NCBI GenBank assembly: GCA_031552825.1
Contig: JAVBMD010000026.1
Span: forward strand, 7,123-71,122
Direction: 5' to 3'
Source of the DNA: WQXF01 sp031552825
Lineage (GTDB): Bacteria; Bacillota; Clostridia; Christensenellales; Aristaeellaceae
Length of the DNA: 64,000 bases
Under the pieces are notes generated by a model. That model did not search any database. It had not been told where the DNA came from and saw only the letters and a list, made by a program, of their open reading frames with translations. Each line of letters begins with the position of its first letter. Within the stretch, counting starts at the first letter, position 1. Below are positions 59,154 to 64,000 of the stretch, in pieces. The position numbers and the translations under genes were made by a program.

Positions 59154-61331
59154 GTGACTACTCGATGGCTCCGGATGATGGCGCTCTGCGCCTGTTTTTG
59201 CTGGTACGCGACGACGGTTCATGCCACGGCGATATCGGCGACGCCGACGCCTAGGCCGACAGCGACAGCGACGCCTAGGCCAACGGCAACGCCGACGCCT
59301 AGGCCGACGGCAACGCCGACGCCTAGACCGACGGCAACGCCCACGCCTAGACCGACGGCAACGCCGACGCCTAGACCGACGGCAACGCCCACGCCTAGAC
59401 CGACAGCGACGCCGACGCCTAGACCGACGGCAACACCGACGCCTAGACCGACAGCGACGCCGACGCCTAGACCGACGGTAACGCCCACGCCTAGGCCGAC
59501 AGCGACGCCGACGCCTAGACCGACGGCAACGCCGACGCCTAGACCGACGGCAACGCCCACGCCTAGGCCGACAGCGACGCCGACGCCTAGACCGACGGCG
59601 ACGCCTACCCCTACCCCTACACCCACACCAACCCCTACGCCGACCCCGGTGCCGGTGCCGCCAGGATTGGCGCTCAAACCCGATGGGTTGACCATCGAGG
59701 CCGGTGAGGAAGTGCGGCAGGAGATTACGCTGACCAACGAGGCCTTGGTTCCGCAGAAGGTGGAGGTGCGCTATCTGCCCGACGGCGCGCGCTTTGCGCT
59801 GGCGGAGGAAGAGGAAAGCTTCGATGAATGCTTGACCGACGGTACGCTGCGCTGGGTGCGCACGCTGCCCGCCGCTACCAAGGACGCAAAGGGCGCGTTG
59901 GCTCCGGCTTCGCTCGAGCTGTCGCTTGCGCTCAAGGCGCTGCCCCTGCCGCCGGAAGCCGGGTTCGCCGACGCGCGCGATCAATGGCAGCTCCACTGGC
60001 TTGGTACGGTCAAGCGCGGCGCTTGGCAGGCAGTGATCGTGACGCCGCGCATTCAAACGACATGGGAGACCAGCGCGGAAACGGCGCGCGCAGGGGATTT
60101 GGTGGAGTTTTTCGCGCGGATGGAGAACAAGGGCGGCGCGGGCGAACGCATCGGGTTTTCGCTGCAGCTGCCCAAGGGCTTCCGCTATCCGCCGGAGCAG
60201 ATGGGCGTACCCGCGCCACAGGCGACGGGCGACATGCTGCTCTGGGAAGTGCAGGTGCCGCCCGGCAAGCGCGAGGCCGAGGGGAAGGTAGTGCCGGGCA
60301 AGGCGGAGCTGCGCTTTGTTCTGCGCATGGAGGAAGACGCGCTGGCAGAGGACGAAGGCTGGCGCACGCAGGCGTTTGCCGGATGGGCGGGCGGCGAGCG
60401 CCTCGCGCCGGTGGCGGTGACGCTGCAAGCGGCGCGCATCCACGCGCGGCAGGAGATTTCCGTAACCGAGGCGGTGGCGGGCGAGGAAATCGTGCTGCGC
60501 ACCTTCTTTGAAAACGCTGGCGGCGCGGAGGGTACGGCGGTTTGGACGCAGACGCTGCCCGATGGGTTGGTTTATGTGCCCGAGGCCGATAAAGCGCAAG
60601 CGCCGGAGACCGACGCGCAGGGACGCTTGGTGTATACCGTAGAGGTTCCCGCCGCGCCGCAAGCGCAGGGCGGCCTTGCCGGGCCCAGCGTCGTGGAGCG
60701 CGCGCTGCGGCTGCGCCTTACCGAGGAGGCGGCAGAGGAATGCGTCGGAGGGCGGAGGCAGCTGAAGTTTCCAGCTACCGTCGGCCTGCAAGCCTTGCCA
60801 GCGCAAACGTTGACGGCGCTTTGCCCCGACGTCACGGTGCAGGCGCTGGCAGAGCGCGCTGAGGTAACGCCCGGTTCGCTGTGCGTGATAACGTTGCGGG
60901 CGACCAATCGCGGCCCTGCCGGGGCGCCCGTCGCGCTGGAGGTCGAGATTCCCGAAGGGTTTACGTTGGCCACGCAACCGCGCAGCACCGCCTCGCCCCA
61001 GCCGGAGCAAGCGGGCAGGTCGCTTCGCTGGAACTTTGATATTCCGGCGGCCACACCGGGCGATCCGGCGGTGGTGGAGGTGGTCTATCCGCTGCGCGCC
61101 GAGCCGTTGGCGCGCGACCAAAAGACGCGCGAGGTGATCCACGGCGCGCGGTTCGCGGTGGCGGACGGCGTGCTGCATGAGGCGCTTACCGCCAAGGTGG
61201 AGGTAGCGCGGCGCGGGCTGTTCGATGTGTCCGGCACGGAATGGTGGGTGATGGGGCCGCTGGCGATGCTGTTTGTCGGCGTGATCGTGGTATTTATTCT
61301 GCTCATGCGCGAGCGGAAAAAGGATTCGTAA
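59154..61331 (+). CDS. surface protein with PTATPTPR repeats and C-terminal membrane anchor
   Basis: About 725 residues. A signal peptide ends near TTVHA. Residues about 25-165 are a low-complexity stalk of about fifteen near-identical PTATPTPR octapeptides, finishing in a TP run. From about 175 to 690 come four or so beta-rich domains resembling DUF11/CARDB-like repeats (QEITLTNEALVPQKVEVRYLPDG, VEFFARMENKGGAGERIGFSLQLPKG, EIVLRTFFENAGG and ITLRATNRGPAG). A helix near 700-720 and ERKKDS end the protein. GTG 59154 is taken as start because GGAGG lies 7 bases before it; ATG 59148 overlaps that site. An extended wall- or membrane-anchored surface protein; ligand unknown. Confidence 0.82.
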   Translation: MTTRWLRMMALCACFCWYATTVHATAISATPTPRPTATATPRPTATPTPRPTATPTPRPTATPTPRPTATPTPRPTATPTPRPTATPTPRPTATPTPRPTATPTPRPTVTPTPRPTATPTPRPTATPTPRPTATPTPRPTATPTPRPTATPTPTPTPTPTPTPTPVPVPPGLALKPDGLTIEAGEEVRQEITLTNEALVPQKVEVRYLPDGARFALAEEEESFDECLTDGTLRWVRTLPAATKDAKGALAPASLELSLALKALPLPPEAGFADARDQWQLHWLGTVKRGAWQAVIVTPRIQTTWETSAETARAGDLVEFFARMENKGGAGERIGFSLQLPKGFRYPPEQMGVPAPQATGDMLLWEVQVPPGKREAEGKVVPGKAELRFVLRMEEDALAEDEGWRTQAFAGWAGGERLAPVAVTLQAARIHARQEISVTEAVAGEEIVLRTFFENAGGAEGTAVWTQTLPDGLVYVPEADKAQAPETDAQGRLVYTVEVPAAPQAQGGLAGPSVVERALRLRLTEEAAEECVGGRRQLKFPATVGLQALPAQTLTALCPDVTVQALAERAEVTPGSLCVITLRATNRGPAGAPVALEVEIPEGFTLATQPRSTASPQPEQAGRSLRWNFDIPAATPGDPAVVEVVYPLRAEPLARDQKTREVIHGARFAVADGVLHEALTAKVEVARRGLFDVSGTEWWVMGPLAMLFVGVIVVFILLMRERKKDS
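59242..59640 (+). repeat. 24-base tandem repeats inside the surface protein gene
   Basis: Near-identical 24-base units centred on ACGCCTAGACCGACGGCAAC, about fifteen copies, with third-position variants (CCTAGG/CCTAGA, GCAACG/GCGACG). The rare AGG/AGA arginine codons recur in every unit, although the rest of the window uses CGC. The copy number is likely to vary between strains. Confidence 0.9.
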
Positions 61332-61523
61332 ACTGTGCAGAGTGTTTCGCCCTCGGGCGACCAAAGGGCTTTCCGTCCCCACAGTTCGCCATAGTCGCTT
61401 GCTGCGCAAGCTCGTTGGCTCACTGGGCTTCCGCCTGCCTTTCTCCGCCACTGGCGGCGGCAGGCTCCACCCCCTTTGGAAACCTTCGGGGCTGATACGC
61501 CGTTGAAAAAAAGGATTCGTAAA
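61317..61523. repeat. structured insert flanked by 16-base direct repeats
   Basis: AAAAAGGATTCGTAAA occurs at 61317-61332 (the end of the surface gene, including its stop) and again at 61508-61523. The 175 bases between carry nested inverted repeats: AACTGTG/CACAGTT (61331-61337 with 61379-61385), CCAAAGGG/CCCTTTGG (61361-61368 with 61472-61479) and GCCTGCC/GGCAGGC (61433-61439 with 61459-61465). No convincing ORF is present. It looks like a small mobile or duplicated non-coding element inserted at the gene's 3' end. Confidence 0.6.
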
Positions 61524-61528
61524 ATCAA

Positions 61529-61560
61529 GATGCTCCCTCGGCAGCTGCCGAGGGAGCATC
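61529..61560. terminator. perfect palindrome, terminator of mnmA
   Basis: A perfect 32-base palindrome with 16-base arms beginning GATGCTCCCTCGG lies 3 bases after the mnmA stop. On the minus strand it is followed by TTGATTTT, so it mainly serves mnmA; it may also stop transcripts from the left. Confidence 0.8.
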
Positions 61561-61563
61561 GCT

Positions 61564-62643
61564 TTACCAAGCTTTTTCTAAGATCGCGCCGCCGAGGCAT
61601 TCCTCGCCGCGATAGAGCACGATGGATTGCCCCGGCGTCGCCGCGCGCTGCGGCACGTCGGAGGTGATGCGCAGGCGGTCGGGCAGGCAGGTGACGGTCA
61701 CGGGCTGATCGGCCTGCCGGTAGCGGTAGCGCGCGGTGCAGGCGAAGGACTCGCCGTAAGGCACCGGCGGCTGTTCGGCGATCCAAGTGGGCTGCGAGGC
61801 CTCGGCCTCGGTGGTATAAAGCGAAGGGTGATCGTCGCCCTGCGCCACCCAAAGCAGGTTTTGTCCCAGATCCTTGCGCACCACGAACCATCGCCGCCCA
61901 TCGCCGCCGCCGCCGATGCCCAAGCCACGCCGTTGCCCCAGCGTGTAGTACATCAGGCCGTCGTGGCGGCCGACCAGCTTGCCGGTATTCAACTCGCGCA
62001 TTTCCCCGGGCTGCGCGGGAAGAAAACCCTGCAAAAAGGCCTTGAAATCGCGCTCGCCGATAAAGCAAACGCCGGTGGAATCGCGCTTGGCGGAGGTGGG
62101 CAGCCCGGCGGCGGTGGCGGCGGCACGAATCTGTGCCTTGGTCATCCCGCCGACAGGGAACATCGCGTGGCGCAGCGCGCGCTGCCCCAGCATGTACAAA
62201 AAGTAGCTCTGATCCTTGGCCGGGTCGAGGCCGCGCAGCAGGCGCAGCGGTGCGCCGCTATCGTCGATGCGGGCGAAATGCCCGGTGGCCACCCGCTCGG
62301 CGCCTAACTGCAGGGCGAAATCCAGAAAGGCTTTAAACTTGATCTCGCGGTTGCAGAGCACGTCGGGGTTTGGCGTGCGCCCGGCGCGGTATTCCGCCAG
62401 AAAATCGGCGAAAACCCGCTCGCGGTATTCCTTGGCGAAGTTGACGGCGTAATAGGGGATATCCAGCACGTCGCACACGGCGCGGACGTCGACCCAATCG
62501 CGCTCGGCGGTGCAGGCGCCGTCCTCGCCGGTCTCCTCCCAGTTGTTCATAAACACGCCGATGACCTCGTGCCCCGCCCGCTTGAGCAGCAGCGCCGCCA
62601 CCGAGGAATCCACCCCGCCCGACATGCCGACCACGATGCGCAA
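61564..62643 (-). CDS. mnmA: tRNA 2-thiouridine(34) synthase
   Basis: A 359-residue MnmA, which thiolates U34 of tRNA-Lys, -Glu and -Gln using ATP and a persulfide. The PP-loop is SGGVDSS at residues 8-14. The nucleophilic Cys97 is in NPDVLCNREIKF and the persulfide-bearing Cys193 in GVCFIGE. LGQRRGLGIG and the C-terminal beta-barrel PGQSIVLY are typical. The length is normal. It is a single gene in its own transcript with a strong terminator. No cysteine desulfurase gene is adjacent. Confidence 0.96.
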   Translation of the reverse strand: MRIVVGMSGGVDSSVAALLLKRAGHEVIGVFMNNWEETGEDGACTAERDWVDVRAVCDVLDIPYYAVNFAKEYRERVFADFLAEYRAGRTPNPDVLCNREIKFKAFLDFALQLGAERVATGHFARIDDSGAPLRLLRGLDPAKDQSYFLYMLGQRALRHAMFPVGGMTKAQIRAAATAAGLPTSAKRDSTGVCFIGERDFKAFLQGFLPAQPGEMRELNTGKLVGRHDGLMYYTLGQRRGLGIGGGGDGRRWFVVRKDLGQNLLWVAQGDDHPSLYTTEAEASQPTWIAEQPPVPYGESFACTARYRYRQADQPVTVTCLPDRLRITSDVPQRAATPGQSIVLYRGEECLGGAILEKAW

Positions 62644-62708
62644 TGCTTGATCCTCCCACTCATTCTTGCCATTTCCCCCCGCGAAGCGGCGGAAATGGCT
62701 TCGATCAT

Positions 62709-63536
62709 TTACTCCGATGCCGCCAGCCCGGCGATACAGCCTTCGCCCACTGCCTTGGCGACCTGCAGCGGCGTTCCCGCGCAGTCGCCGCAGGCAAAGA
62801 TGCCGCTGACATTGGTGCGCATCTGCCGGTTGACCTGAATGAAGGGGCCGTCGTGCGCCAGCCCGGGCAGCAGCGTGCTGAGCGCCATCGCGTCGCGCAG
62901 GATGAACAGGCCGTCGAGCGCCAAGGTTTGATCGCCCAGCGCGACGCCGGTGATCCGCCCCTCGCCCAGCACGGCGGTGACGCGCCCCGCAAGGTGCGTG
63001 ATGCGCGGATCCAATCCGTCGGCAGCCTTGCCGAAGTAGAACACCTTGTCAGCCAGCGTGGCCAAGTAATTTGCTTCCTCGGCGGCGTTCGCGCTGGCGC
63101 CCAGCACGCCGATGCGCTTGCCGCGGTAGAGCATGCCGTCGCAGGTAGCGCAGTAGCTAACACCGCGACCCAGCAGCTTTTCCTCGCCGGGCAGCAGCGT
63201 TGGCTGCTTTGCGCCGGTGGCGAGGATGACGGCGCGCGCCTCCACAAAATCGTCGCCCAATGCCAGCGCGAAAGCGTCGCCCATCGAGAGGATTTGCCGC
63301 ACCAGCCCTTCGCGGAACTGCGTGCCCATCTGCTCGGCGTGGCGGCGCAGCGTGTCCAGCAGTTCAAGGCCGCTGACGCCGGGCAGGCCGGGATAATTGT
63401 CGATGCGCTCGGCGCGATGCAGCCAGCCGCGCTGGGAGGAGCTGGAGAGCACCAGCACCTCGCGCCCGCGCTGGCGCGCGTTGATGGCGGCGGAGAGCCC
63501 GGCCGGGCCGCCGCCGACGATGGCGATGTCAAACAT
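62709..63536 (-). CDS. thioredoxin-reductase-like flavoprotein
   Basis: A 275-residue FAD/NAD(P)H oxidoreductase of the TrxB family, slightly shorter than the usual 300-320. FAD binding is by GGGPAG (residues 8-13). The redox pair is C129-A-T-C132 in SYCATCDG. The second dinucleotide site is GVLGASANAAEEA, which departs from the NADPH-typical GGGDSA-EEA form. The FAD segment GIFACGDCAG lies near the C-terminus. The frame is open to 63566, but MFDIAIVGGG at 63536 with AAAGGA upstream is the true start. The likely role is reduction of thioredoxin or a related disulfide; the odd nucleotide site may mean a ferredoxin- or NADH-linked variant. Confidence 0.88.
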   Translation of the reverse strand: MFDIAIVGGGPAGLSAAINARQRGREVLVLSSSSQRGWLHRAERIDNYPGLPGVSGLELLDTLRRHAEQMGTQFREGLVRQILSMGDAFALALGDDFVEARAVILATGAKQPTLLPGEEKLLGRGVSYCATCDGMLYRGKRIGVLGASANAAEEANYLATLADKVFYFGKAADGLDPRITHLAGRVTAVLGEGRITGVALGDQTLALDGLFILRDAMALSTLLPGLAHDGPFIQVNRQMRTNVSGIFACGDCAGTPLQVAKAVGEGCIAGLAASE

Positions 63537-63610
63537 GGTCTGTTCCTTTCTTTTGCAGGGTGTCAAGATAAAACCGCAACGTACTTTATTCTATGCGGTT
63601 GTGTGCGCTT

Positions 63611-64000
63611 TCACACGCGATGGATCTCGCCGCAGATATCCTCCAGCATGCGCGCGGCAATCTCCTCGGGATCCCGCGTTTGCCCCAGCACCCACATCAG
63701 CTTGGTGACCGCCGCCTCGGTGGTCATGTCGTGCGCGGGGATGACGCGCTGCTCGTCGAGCTGTTTGCCCACCGCGTAGAGCGACAGATCGGTGCTGTCG
63801 TACAGGCATTGGCTGGTGACCACCACCGCGATGCCCTTCGCGCGCAGCGTGGCCAGCGAATCCAGCAGGTTGCGGCGCAGGTAGTGCAGCCCGCCCACGC
63901 CAAACGCCTCGATCACCACGCCGCGATACCCCAGCGTGGCTAGGCTTTCGAGCAGCTGCGGGTGCGTGCCGGGGATTAATTTGATCAGGCACACATCGGG
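63611..64000 (-). CDS. ansA: L-asparaginase type I, C-terminal part (runs off the window)
   Basis: At least 129 residues at the C-terminal end of a cytoplasmic (type I) L-asparaginase; the gene continues beyond 64000. The visible part is the second domain: VCLIKLIPG near the window edge, then YRGVVIEAFGVGGLH, VVVTSQCLYDSTDL, YAVGKQL and MTTEAAVTKLMWVLG, all characteristic of the family. The N-terminal domain with the catalytic Thr pair is outside the window. The enzyme hydrolyses asparagine to aspartate and ammonia. The stop lies about 75 bases upstream of the thioredoxin-reductase-like gene in the same direction. Confidence 0.9.
   Translation of the reverse strand, partial: PDVCLIKLIPGTHPQLLESLATLGYRGVVIEAFGVGGLHYLRRNLLDSLATLRAKGIAVVVTSQCLYDSTDLSLYAVGKQLDEQRVIPAHDMTTEAAVTKLMWVLGQTRDPEEIAARMLEDICGEIHRV

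Noticed and set aside
59242..59640. Possible CRISPR array
   Set aside because: The 24-base units are contiguous, without spacers, and code in frame for PTATPTPR.
59013..61559. 848-residue minus-strand ORF opposite the surface protein gene
   Set aside because: Arg-rich shadow of the high-GC plus-strand gene; the plus strand has a signal peptide, ordered domains and a membrane anchor, while the minus frame has none.

Overview
The window is a 64 kb stretch of a high-GC bacterial chromosome. Purine-rich GGAGG-type ribosome binding sites, many TTGACA/TATAAT promoters with 16-18 base spacers, a two-subunit iron-sulfur L-serine dehydratase, a hybrid-cluster protein (Hcp), a DUF3798 solute-binding protein and clostridial-style CadA, XRE and GyrI-like proteins point to an anaerobic member of the Bacillota (Clostridia). 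I cannot name the genus. Neither of the two ABC solute-binding proteins has a lipobox cysteine, which is unusual for a single-membrane cell. I found no phage, transposase, CRISPR array or rRNA. One tRNA-Leu(CAA) is present.

Layout. 0-16 kb: an SGNH hydrolase, thymidine kinase, hcp, a large two-PAS hybrid histidine kinase followed by a FUSC-type membrane protein, an ABC-2 exporter pair, a rhodanese-fused CoA-disulfide reductase, an XRE regulator, a GyrI-like protein, a fused acetyltransferase/QueG-like iron-sulfur protein and an AI-2E-family permease. 16-25 kb: a four-gene leftward operon with a membrane diguanylate cyclase, a cytoplasmic hybrid kinase carrying its own HPt domain, a REC-HD-GYP phosphodiesterase and a 1128-residue membrane-anchored TPR protein. 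It looks like a self-contained cyclic-di-GMP circuit. 25-27 kb: small secreted or lipidated proteins and a tiny glycine-rich hydrophobic protein.

27-35 kb: one rightward operon from a good promoter, with a beta-lactamase-fold serine hydrolase, a complete DppABCDF-type peptide importer and anhydro-N-acetylmuramic acid kinase (AnmK). This reads as muropeptide uptake and recycling. 35-39 kb: dnaX, tRNA-Leu with its own promoter and terminator, then an NCS2 nucleobase permease behind a consensus promoter, a Ser/Cys-rich short leader ORF and a terminator-like hairpin, the layout of an attenuator. 39-45 kb: a four-gene ABC importer with a DUF3798 binding protein, a double ATPase and two permeases. 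One permease carries an unusual external domain of roughly 250 residues. Its substrate is unknown.

45-64 kb: a Zn/Cd/Pb-type P-ATPase with an ArsR-type operator, sdaAB-sdaAA, a HAD phosphatase, a flippase-like membrane protein, a DUF2207 protein, a degenerate M23 protein with a secreted partner, DAHP synthase, a lower-GC polytopic membrane protein, a TlpA/CcdA thiol-redox pair, a Pro/Thr-repeat surface protein followed by a short structured insert flanked by direct repeats, mnmA, a thioredoxin-reductase-like flavoprotein and the 3' part of L-asparaginase, which leaves the window. The candidates I rate highest for new biology are the DUF3798 importer with its odd permease, the c-di-GMP/TPR operon, the leader of the NCS2 permease and the acetyltransferase-iron-sulfur fusion.
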